Below, in pieces: positions 37,496 to 51,800 of a stretch of DNA of 64,000 nucleotides. Under the pieces are notes generated by a model. That model searched no databases. It was not told the DNA's origin and saw only the letters and a program-made list of their open reading frames with translations. The stretch is from NCBI RefSeq assembly GCF_905475395.1, contig NC_058338.1:44737935-44801934 (forward strand). Direction: 5' to 3'. This DNA is from Chrysoperla carnea. Lineage: Eukaryota; Arthropoda; Insecta; Neuroptera; Chrysopidae. A program made the translations under genes and the position numbers. Every line of letters begins with the position of its first letter. Position 1 is the stretch's first letter.

Positions 37496-38488
37496 CAACT
37501 TTAATTAAAATAAAATTTAAATAATTCGCTACAACTTTAAAATTTTAGACATGGCGGCAGTCAGAATCCATTTTATTAAATCTACGATTTATCATACTTC
37601 CATTCTCTATTAATGAAAAATATGTCTTCCAACCGTATCAGTGGAATCTTGATCTGAGGCCAAAATCTTAGTTTCATAAAACCATCGCTCACACTAACCG
37701 GATATGTCTTCCCGTAACCTCCACCATTTCATTTTATATTAAATAAATCCGATGAAAAGTGAATAAAATTTTAATCGAAATTAAACCCATAAAAATTATA
37801 TCAATCAGTACAAGACTTGGTTCATTGGAAAGTTATTTCTTAGCAAATTTTGACTAAATATGAAGCATATTCTGGTGGCATTTTAAAAATTTTGTCGGAC
37901 AGTTAGTTTGTTTTGTTCCACTTAGTCGTATATCTGATGTTTACTGATTCAATCTAGCAACTTCACATGTCCCACAGAAAATGCCTATTAACGGCGAAAT
38001 AACAGAACATATTTATAACAACAAAACACAACAACAACAGCAATATGAAGTATATTTATTTAATACTAAAGCCTCAAATACCTGCCACCTATAACAATTG
38101 AACTAAGCAGTGATTGGACGACGGCGTGAATATTCGTTTATAAACTAACGGCTGAAAATCGTTGTTATACAGTCAATATATCGTTAGTTTAAAATCTGGG
38201 ACGATTTATTATAAACAACTGATTCTTAAAACAATCCGGTAACATATACATTTTTCACCTTGCAATGACTTAAGATGTGTGTTGTATGTTATTCTTTAGG
38301 AGTCGCTAGAAAACGTCGAATGTTTTCGATCCACAGTCTCTATGTTACAAAAAAAAACAGTAATATAAGGCCCTGGCGTAGTGCTTGGAGCATGTAGATA
38401 GTACTGTGATGGAGATATATGGTGTATACCTTATGCTTATTGAAAATTTTACACTTGAAAGAATACTTCAGTTTTTATATTTATATAA
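37496..38488. other. Intergenic, nothing recognised
   Basis: AT-rich sequence without gene, RNA or recognisable repeat. Confidence 0.5.
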
Positions 38489-39000
38489 AACAAGTGAAAA
38501 CAAACAATTGACTGAATTAATTGTTGAAATACCATGTATAGACAGTGTTGATGACTATCACATTACACAATTACACATACATATATACATGTCACACATA
38601 CATAACTGCTATATATTCCCATATAATACATACAATATAATTTGCGCCTAATTTGCAACCTCACGGATTTGCAAGTTGTTTATTTTTTTATAAGGAACAT
38701 TAAAGTTTTGTTCTATCTCTAACGGTTTACAAGCTGGGTCCTACGGAACCAAGACCCCATTGACCTATGTTGTTCATTTACAAACTCGACCTCACTTTTT
38801 ACGTCCTAAGTACGCTGTAAAAATTTCAGCTTGATATCTTTTTTCGTTTTTGAGTTATAGTGTTCACAGGCGGGCGGCCGGACAGACGGACAACCGAAAA
38901 TGGACTAATTAGGTGATTTTAAGAACGATTGAACGATCGAACTCCTATTCTAAAATTTTATTCGTAGCATCAATATTATTAAGCATTACAATTATGACCT
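38489..39000 (-). repeat. Family A repeat, nearly full length, minus orientation
   Basis: It begins AACAAGTGAAAACAAACAAT and passes TTGTTCTATCTCTAACGGTT and TTTTTCGTTTTTGAGTTATA. It ends near TTCGTAGCATCAATATTATT and AGCATTACAA. It lacks about 50 bp at its family-5' end. Confidence 0.85.
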
Positions 39001-39206
39001 AATACGGCCCTCTCTCAGACACCGGGTTAAAGAATTTCAGCAAGGCAGCATTCTCTAGGTCTGAAACAAAAATCATTGACTTAATTGCAAAATATTCAAC
39101 AATTTATTGAATAGATATGAAAAAATATCAATTTATAAGTACCTATCTATTTACTTGTACGAGCTCTTTTAGATACCGGTTCCATGCTCTCCTCAGGGCG
39201 GCCATC

Positions 39207-39470
39207 CTATTCTTCAAACAAATGAAACAAATTTTTTTTGGACAGATTTTCTCGCTTTTTTTGGAGTATTAGTCTTTCCAAAAAAACTTTGAGAACCTCC
39301 GGTACGAGGCTTTCATTTTCCTCCAAGAAAGATGCTGGAGGAGGAAAGTTATCCATCGCATACAGTACTAATCGTATCTCTTCAAGAATTACATCAGCCA
39401 CTGTTTCAACTATTCGAAGACGTTCTTCCCGTTCTGATAAACTTTTTTCAATGTACCAAGCATCTGTCAA
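39207..39470 (-). pseudogene. Possible transposon ORF fragment (unassigned)
   Basis: This is an 87-codon frame with balanced composition, richer in charged residues than other frames nearby. Its features are an ILEEIR helix-like stretch, a proline-rich PPPASFLEE segment and VPEVLKVFLERLIL. The last part resembles phrases I associate with repetitive, transposon-like insect ORFs. It has no conserved catalytic motif. Sequence upstream and downstream does not extend it. The call is inference. Confidence 0.3.
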
Positions 39471-40172
39471 AATCTCGTCTTTATTTTACTACATAATCAC
39501 TTTTTGCATAATGAAAACCACTAAAAAAACATGATTTTTCGTGGTTTCTTGATGAATTCGCTTATTTGCCGATCAAATTTTTGTTGGACAACTTCAGATT
39601 CATGTTCAGCACCCCATAAACATAGAATAAACTAATCAAAACAATTACTCCAAAACTTTCCACTTCAAACTACCGTTTGATTGGGCTATTAAAAAGAACG
39701 TAGTTCCGGGGCTGACTGATACATCTTTCTCTTAGGAACCAGTCAGTTATACAGAAAGATATATAGTACCAAATCGACAGTTAATGCCAAATTTTGTACC
39801 ATAGCTATAGTTCATAAAAGTACTGTACCTATCGCAATTAATTATAAGAAAGGCAGTTTGATGTACCGTGATAATCCTATTATTTATTAAGTGATGACGA
39901 TGACGGTGATCGTGGTGATGTTTTCTATAAACCTCAACAAGTAAATGATGTGTGATTAATCTTTCAATATTAAATCACAAACTTTTCTTCCTGATAAATA
40001 ATAATAGGATCTTAAAGTAATAGGTATTATATTTATTATTTATGACATACGAGAAATTGTTTTCATGTTCTAAATATTCCAAATAATATAAAAGTTAAAT
40101 TTTATTGATATTTAAAAATATCATTATTAAAAATTACCTATGTGTGCAATTTTATGAATTCAATATATATTT

Positions 40173-40440
40173 TACTAGCTTGATATCCGCCCGCTTCAAT
40201 GGGCTTAAAAGTAAATACCACCGCTTTATAGCCTCCACCTCTCTTAATCTCACTTATCCTCTTTCCATAACACTCGAAGGTATTGTTTTACACAGCTAAA
40301 ATATATGCACAGTTTTCAATTAATTTAAAGTGTAAAATAGTCATAATTCATTGTGTATATCAGAAAAGATGGCCATAAATTGTTTGACATTTACTTTTTT
40401 AAATTTTTACAGAAATCTTTAATTTATGGGTCAAAATGCT
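40173..40440 (+). mobile_element. Short RTE-type retroposon, copy 2 (3' truncated)
   Basis: It starts ACTAGCTTGATATCCGCCCG and follows the copy at 19100 through CCACCGCTTTATAGCCTCCA, CAGTTTTCAATTAATTTAAA, GTTTGACATTTACTTTTTTA and TTTACAGAAATCTTTAATTT. It lacks the terminal ACAAACAAACA block. Confidence 0.65.
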
Positions 40441-40499
40441 GATCATAGATGGGGCAGTAAAGTGTCAGATTAAAGTAAGGTGTTATTCCGGTATGAGAA

Positions 40500-40757
40500 A
40501 CATTTTTCATACTTAAACTTTTGTTTTATCTCTAACGGTTTACAAGATCGGGCCTACGGACCCAAGATCCAACTGACCTATATTGCTCATTTACAAACTC
40601 AACCTCATTTTATTTGACCTGAGTACACAATACAAATTTCAACTTGATATCTCTCTTCGTTTTTGAGTTATCGTGTGGACGGACAGACGGGCAGACGCTT
40701 GGATCTAAACTTAGTGTATACCTTGATATATAGGTCTTTCATATATACAATGTATAA
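40500..40757 (-). repeat. Family A repeat, 5' portion, minus orientation
   Basis: It runs from TTAAACTTTTGTTTTATCTC through CGGTTTACAAGATCGGGCCT, GATATCTCTCTTCGTTTTTG and CAGACGGGCAGACG to CATATATACAATGTATA. A second minus copy starts at once, so the two lie head to tail. Confidence 0.75.
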
Positions 40758-41175
40758 CAAATGAAAACAAATAATTGACTGAGTTAATTGTTGGAATACC
40801 CTGTATAGAATGTGTTAAATGTTAGTGCTTGCATTATTTTTAATAAATTAGAATAGTTAAAAAAACGAACAAAATTAACGAGGCCTTTCCGCCGCCATTT
40901 GTTTTGTTTTTTAAAAATTCCGAAAAGTATTTTCTAGACCTTTTCTACGTTTTTCTAGAATCTTTCGCAATACCACTAGTAGTTGAAATTTGTTCTATCT
41001 CTAACGACTTACAAGTACAATTATGTTGCTCATTTACGATCTCAAATCCTCTTTTTAACTCCTGAGCACGTTATAAAACTTTCAGCTTGATATCTCTTTT
41101 CATATTTGATGACGAACGGGCAGAGGGATAGATAAACGGACTAATTAGGTGATTTAATGAACATCTATACCCAAA
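40758..41175 (-). repeat. Family A repeat with internal deletion, minus orientation
   Basis: It begins ATGAAAACAAATAATTGACT, then GAATACCCTGTATAGAATGT. It is interrupted by unrelated sequence at about 40835..40985 and resumes at TTGTTCTATCTCTAACGACT, TTCAGCTTGATATCTCTTTT and GGTGATTTAATGAACA. Its tandem arrangement with the preceding copy may reflect nested insertion. Confidence 0.65.
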
Positions 41176-41760
41176 TATAGAAAAAAACACGCTTTTCTTT
41201 ATAAAATTTGTTTCCACTAATGAATATTTAAGAGGATTCTTAAAAATGTAAAGTTTAATGCTGTCCTCATAGCCTGAGCGCGTCAAACTTTTACATATAA
41301 GTAATTATTTATAAGTGACTTAAGGAAAAATTTATTTTTTACTTTTATGTCCATAAAAGCTGTACTTTAAAAAGTATTTTTTAATTTTTACTAAATAAAT
41401 ATTTTTAGTTGAGTAAGACACTCGACTCAAGGTAACTACCGTCATCTATACGCATATATACAAAACAGCCACCTACTGTAGATAAATATAGTTTGTATAT
41501 AAAATAGTTATAGTTGGTTTGTGTATTAAGTGTTGCGTCATGCTCAGTTTTTACGTGCATTATTTGACAGTTCCATGTATAGAATCGAAAGAAACCGGTA
41601 TTCAGTAAAGATTTACATGAAGAACATTGAAAATCGACTTTGATGATTAAATTCCTTCAAATCAACATGATCTCAATGTTAACTGTAATGGCCTTTTTGT
41701 AGTGATGATTTAGTTATAATTAAATAATGTAATGAATTTTTAAGTTTCAAAGTAAAAAAT
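41176..41760 (+). promoter_or_regulatory. Upstream region of glycerol kinase, with two minimal upstream ORFs
   Basis: This is non-repetitive DNA between the last family A copy and the glycerol kinase start codon. Two overlapping start-stop elements lie just upstream: ATGTAA at 41727..41732 and a four-codon ATGAATTTTTAA at 41732..41743. The second ends 17 bp before the main ATG. If they are in the mature 5' leader they could lower translation. A TTCAGTA resembling an initiator occurs near 41600, but no TATA box is convincingly placed. Confidence 0.35.
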
Positions 41761-45728
<3,968 letters not shown>

Positions 45729-45826
45729 ATAACGAATTTTAATTAGTTATTATTCATTTTTATTTATTTTAAATAAGAACTGTCAATTTTATTAAGTTTG
45801 TTGAGTATGAAAGTAAGAATATTTTA

Positions 45827-45832
45827 AATAAA
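45827..45832 (+). terminator. Poly(A) signal of glycerol kinase
   Basis: AATAAA lies 98 bp after the stop codon in AT-rich sequence. It is the first canonical hexamer after the coding region. Confidence 0.7.
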
Positions 45833-48409
45833 ATTATTATTTTCAAAATTAAATTTTTTTTGTATCAATGAAAACTTTAATTTATCGAAATAGGCTCCAT
45901 TTGAAAAGTACAAATGAACTTCTGACGAAAAATCCAATGATCCGGCCTTTTTTCAGTTATTCCAGTATTGTCTTGATTTTCTTCAGCGAATTCGTCTTTA
46001 TGTCTTCCATCGAGCTAATATTGCTTATTTGAAACGTAATTTAAGTGTAGAAAAAAGGAAACGCAAAGTCATATCTGTTGTTTCCCCCCTGTACAATTTT
46101 CTCTTGAATAAAGTAAATTATGTAATTATTAATCCCTTGTAGTCAGTATAGTCATAAATTTTTAATTTTTATTAAGTTATACTCTGATATTTTTCTGCAA
46201 GCATAGAAGTTTGATGCCTAGCCTTGGGAATTATGCAACCGATTTTTGTACACAAGCATTAGCTTTTGGCGTTAAAAGAACTTTCTATGTATTCAGGAAA
46301 TTTTGGGTTGGAAATAATAACCCCCCGAAAAAAATTGATTGCACTATCGTGTGATAGTGCCATTTAAGGCCGATTGGAATAAAATTTGATCTCAAGGAGG
46401 GTTTTGGTATTTGAAAGGTCAAGTTCGTTAAGGATAAAAATCGATAGAAAAGCAAGGGGAGGGCGGGGGTGTGCTAAGTACGAAATTTTGAATTTTTTCA
46501 AAATACAAAATATTTTTGTATTTTTGATGAGTTTTAAGCAAAAAAGTACTCATGTGATTTTTCTCTAGGTGATAGTTTTCGAAATAAAAATTCTTGGAAA
46601 ACTAAAAAGGCTATATATATAATATTCGATTTTAAGAAAAATGTATTATTTTTTCAATCTCTGAGGATATGCGCTTAGCTAACGCAGCTCCTGCGATATG
46701 AATCTCTCTTATATTATTTACATAACACTTTATTTTGGATTCGTAGAGTGCTTCCAGTGTTTTTAAAACGACAATGCGTAACGTTATTTTCCAGAGCCAA
46801 ATTTCTCTAGCGTTTAGTCGGACATTTCTCTATCGTTTGAAATTTTCGGGATTATTATTAATTACTTTTGCTATTTTCCGTCCACCGTTCATTATCAATC
46901 AACAATCCTCTGAAAATGAAAGAACTAAAGGCTCCAGTAAACTGAAAGCATTCTTTTAATATTATCTGTGTAAATAAAAAAAAAAAACCAAAGAGCTTAG
47001 TAAACTTATTAATTTTTTTTAATAAGTATGAATTTAAAAAAATGAAAAGCTGAGTACATTAGTGGTATGTACATAGTACATACATTTGGTAATAATAAAT
47101 CATTGATATGCAATTATGTATAAAAAATACTTTATATTTATACAAACTATAAATCATGTTATTGTATTATGCCTACACAAGTTTTTGTAGTATTGTATTA
47201 TATACCAGGTGCGTCATTTAATCCAAAGGTAGGCAGAGTTTGACTTTTTTATACTCTTTATGGCTTTTAACAAGAAAGGTATGATCCGAAGTGAAACTGA
47301 TGATCTACTGTATGTATGTTACGAAGTATGTTAATTCAATTTTTAAGTTGGGACAATCTTGATTGAAAACCTTTAAGAATCTTTCTTTACCTGTTGAAAC
47401 CGTTTATTTCGCTTTAATGACTAAAAAAGTTTTCCTTTTTTCCTATTTTAATGACAGTCAGATATTCAGATCCATAATTATTATAATTGTATAACTAGAT
47501 TGCCGCCAATATAATATTAAAGTTTATTAAACTATTAAAACTTACAAGATTACATGATAAATTATAATGATTATAATTCCATTATAAATATTTAGGTAAA
47601 CAATTTAAAAACGGAAAACAATAATACCATCGACTGTAGGTAGAAAGAGCGGTAAATAAAACGAAATACCAATAAAAAGTAATTTTAATAACATTAAATT
47701 AGACCCATTAAAAATCAACAGAAAAATAATAAATTTTAACAAAAGGGATTTATAACATCGATGCACACGCGAAGAAATTTTTATAAAATTCACCATGGTA
47801 GGTAGGTATACTGACTATAACTCATTTTCCTCTCAGAGGAAATTCACTAAAACGAGCAATCTGACAACGATAATGTATTTCGACTGCCAAGTAGTCATCA
47901 TCAGTATAAATTATCTAATCTAAATTACTCTTATTGTGTATGTTACTCGTTGCTAATTATACTGTTCAGTATATGATAAAGCGGTCGGAATAAACCAGGA
48001 TTCGGATGTTGAAATTTTTCGAAGATTTTCGATTGTTTAAGTAACAAAATTTCCAGATTTGTTAACAAATGATCTTAAGCAAAAAAGTTATTTTCACATG
48101 AAACGGAAACAATTTGAAAATTGAGCTTTTTCGAGACACGATTTTAAATTGATTTTGCAGTTTTTTATTAATATTTATTGTTAAATTTAAAATTTTCCAA
48201 AAAAAAAAAAAGTTGATTACTCACCAATTTGAAAACCGGTTACACACGTCTTTTATCAAAATATAAGCCAAAGAACTTAAACAATTTTCTGTTTATCCTT
48301 AAAATTGAATTTTTCTTAGCTACGGCTGCGATTTTAAACTAAGATTTTAAACTCCCAAATTAAAAGACAGTTATAATCTAATCAATCTGAAAATTTTCAT
48401 TATATTTAG
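45833..48409. other. Intergenic between glycerol kinase and the receptor
   Basis: No gene is recognised. GCACTATC-GTGT-GATAGTGC at 46341..46360 forms a perfect 8-bp hairpin. A hammerhead-like repeat copy lies at 47875..47985 and is listed separately. Confidence 0.5.
47875..47985 (-). mobile_element. Penelope-like terminal fragment with hammerhead-like motif, copy 3
   Basis: On the minus strand it reads CATATACTGAACAGTATAAT, then AGCAACGAGTAACAT, AATAAGAGTAATTTAGA, TACTGATGATGACTACTTGG and CAGTCGAAATACATT. The core CTGATGA (47904..47898), helix II GACTAC-TTG-GCAGTC (one mismatch) and GAAA (47881..47878) are present. It is a separate, diverged copy of the repeat at 43250..43396, so the motif travels with a dispersed element. 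No coding sequence is attached. Confidence 0.6.
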
Positions 48410-48645
48410 TTTGCAGGGGGATTTTGGCTGGAAAAATCGATCTAGCTTGATTTTATTTTTAAAAAATGTTGTTTTATCTCGGAAACAATAGTCTCGAAAA
48501 CATTTGCAACGATTTTCATGAAATTTAGTATTAAAGGTCTTTCGGGGGCGAACAAACGATCTAGCTAGTATTCATTTTTAGAAAACATCGTTTTATCTCG
48601 GAAACGGCTCCAGCGATTTTCATGATATTAGAATGCAACGAGCAA
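48410..48645. repeat. Two diverged direct units of an arthropod-type repeat upstream of the receptor
   Basis: Two units of about 128 bp share GATCTAGCTWG, CATTTTTAGAAAACATCG / TATTTTTAAAAAATGTTG, TTTTATCTCGGAAAC and GATTTTCATGA. The block ends in ACGAGCAAAGCTCGAGCATC. It ends about 195 bp before the receptor start codon, so the promoter region may include it. Confidence 0.6.
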
Positions 48646-48840
48646 AGCTCGAGCATCCAGATACTTTATAAAATAAAACAAGCAATTCTAACAATTTTAT
48701 CAATCGACTCTAATGATGACAAATTTTCCATGTCGATCAGGATACATACTTATTCTGAATTCTATCTAATCTATTGATACTTAAGCATAAAGTGATAAAA
48801 TACGAACTGTGAAGTTCATATTTCATGATTTTGTTAAAAC

Positions 48841-51800
48841 ATGGATATAATATATAAAATTTATCAATTGAAATATGTTTTTATATTATGTATTATTTTT
48901 ATATCAGTCTGCAGTTATTGTAATTGTTTATTAAATTACACAAATATTACAACAATAATGCCTCAAGAAATTACATGCGTTTTACAAATCATTAACGAAT
49001 TGAAGCCAAAAATTATATATATTAATGATAAATTTATTGAAACTAATATTTATACTAAAATAAATAGAAACTGTAATATTGTCATGCAACAATTTAATTA
49101 TTATTCGAATTTATCTGATATAGAAATATGTCCAAAAATTGACCAATACATTTTTATTGATCATACAGTAAATGAATTACAACAAATTTTATTGGAATAT
49201 TCAACAAAGGCATGTTCTTGGAATACCAGAGCATTGTTTGTTTTTTTATTCTTACAACCACCACCAATCGAGGAAATCCAAATATTAATACAGAAATGTT
49301 GGCAATTACTAATTATCAATATTTTATTAATTTATGGTCAAAATATTTATACATCGTACCCATATTACAATAACAGTGATACTTGTGGTGAAATTGTCGT
49401 ACTAACCAAGTTAGATACATGTGACGTCATACCAAATTTTTTAAATGAATTTACAAAATGTCACATTGATTTAATAAATATTGAATCGTCACCATATTCT
49501 GTACGAATTTCTGATAATAAGGGTACTGGAATTACATTCAATATGATTGAAATGATTTTTCATTCAATGCATTTAAAATTTACTCTGTTGCCAACTAAAA
49601 GTGTGTACTTAATTGAGTTCGCCCACACTTTAGGAATGCCAACATTAATGAAAGATATGAGAGGCTTACGACATTTTACCGCGGTTGGACCAACTGCATT
49701 TACTCTTGCCCGGAGAAATTTGGTGGATTATTCAACGTACTCAGTACCCGATCAATTAATATGGATATTTCCAATACCAAAGGAGGTACCCAAATGGATT
49801 TTATATGCCAAAGCGTTTTCCATACAACTATGGATGGCTAATAATTTGTTTTTGGTATTTATAACAACTATTTTTATTATATTGGCTATTTATGAGCATA
49901 AATTTTATCAAACGCACAAAATCGAATGTTTTTTCGATTTGTTTTCTTTAAATATTGGTGAGTTTTGTTGATACTATTTTAAAATGCCATACCATGAAAT
50001 TAATCGAATAGAGAAAGAAACCTTAAAGCAAAATATTCTTATGTATATTATGATTCCTTATCAATAATTTAATCATACTCTTTTAGTACTCGTAGCAATA
50101 GGGCATTACATCCATTTTTGAAAAGTGTCTCAAATAGATTCTATAGTGCTAATAAACTACTAAAAGAGTGCCATAAAAATGTGTGCCATAAAAGTATTAA
50201 AATTTTTTAAACTCTTTCGACGCGATTTTGTTAAGAATATATATAAGAAGGACTCCATGAAGCCAAAAAATTTTACGCCAATTATAATAACATTTTTTTA
50301 GTTGGCGTACACTGAAAATGCAAATTCCAGAGAGTTTTCTGAATATAAGCAAATGTGTCTATCTTGTTGAAAAATTAACTTTCAGATGAATTTCCAACGA
50401 CAATAAATTCTTTATAGTGCTCAGAATACACCATATTTTTTTCAAATTTTCAATATTTAGCGTGAAATACTCGTTTTTGACAATCCCATGTAGGAAAGTA
50501 CGGCGGGCCCAGGCTTGGCCCAGGCTTGGTCCAACTATGTAGAACTCTGGGCCAGACTTGTAAGCCAGACTTGGCCCAGACTTGGGTAAAGTCTGGAATG
50601 ATAATGCTGGCCCAAGACTGGTTACCCCGACTGGCCCACGCCTGGTTGGCAGGGCTGGGCCATAGTTAAGTTTTAAGTCTGGCCCATGCCTGGTTGGCAG
50701 GGCTGGGCCATAGTTAAGTTTTAGGTCTGGCGCATGCTTGGTTGGCAGGGCTGGGCCACAGTTAAGTTTTAAATCTGGCCAATGCCTAGTTGACAGGACT
50801 GGGCCATAGTTAAGTTTTAAGATTATTTTATGAAGAATCCTATTTTGTGATTTATTTGACAGGGACAATCCCAGCTGTACTGCAACACTGAGTCAACCCG
50901 CGGTAGAAGAGGAGCAAGCTCCTAACAAACTACCATGTTCCAAATAATAGTTTAATATACTGGTCTCGCAATGCGAGACGTAACAGATATTAAGCTGACA
51001 AGAACAGATCTTAGCTCATTGAGCCGAGAAGCGATAACATTGTACCGGTAAAAATATGTTTATATACACCTTACTAGAACATCTTATTGGTGAGAGGTTT
51101 TAAAAATAAATATTATTTTGTAAAAAGGATAGTGACTAAAAGACAGAGAAGGAGGAAGTTATATATCCCTTGCTTTGGATATATAAATATGGCAAACCAA
51201 TGTTGGCCCAGGCTTGGATAATCATTGGATTGGCCAAGGCTAGGATGCCTAGTATAGGCCCAAGACTGGGCTCCCTTGCGTTGGCCGTTCTATGGCAAAC
51301 CAATGTTGGCCCTGGCTTGGATAATCATTGGATTGGCCAAGGCCAGGATGCCTAGTCTTGGCCCAAGACTGGGCTCCCTTGCGTTGGCTGTTCTATGGCA
51401 AACCAATGTTGGCCCAGGCTTGGATAATCATTGGATTGGCCAAGGCTAGGATGCCTAGTCTTGGCCCAAGACTGGGCTCCCTTGCGTTGGCCGTTCTATG
51501 GCAAACCAATGTTGGCCCTGGCTTGGATAATCATTGGATTGGCCAAGGCTAGGATGCCTAGTCTTGGCCCAAGACTGGGCTCCCTTGCGTTGGCTGTTCT
51601 ATGGCAAACCAATGTTGGCCCAGGCTTGGATAATCATTGGATTGGCCAAGGCTAGGATGCCTAGTCTTGGCCCAAGACTGGGCTCCCTTGCGTTGGCCGT
51701 TCTATGGCAAACCAATGTTGGCCCCGGCTTGGATAATCATTGGATTGGCCAAGGCTAGGATGCCTAGTCTTGGCCCAAGACTGGGCCCCCTTGCGTTGGC

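Noticed and set aside
50359..50868. 169-codon minus-strand frame rich in Gly-Pro-Ala-Leu-Pro-Thr
   Set aside because: It is the translation of the 48-bp tandem repeat, whose period is divisible by three, plus flanks.
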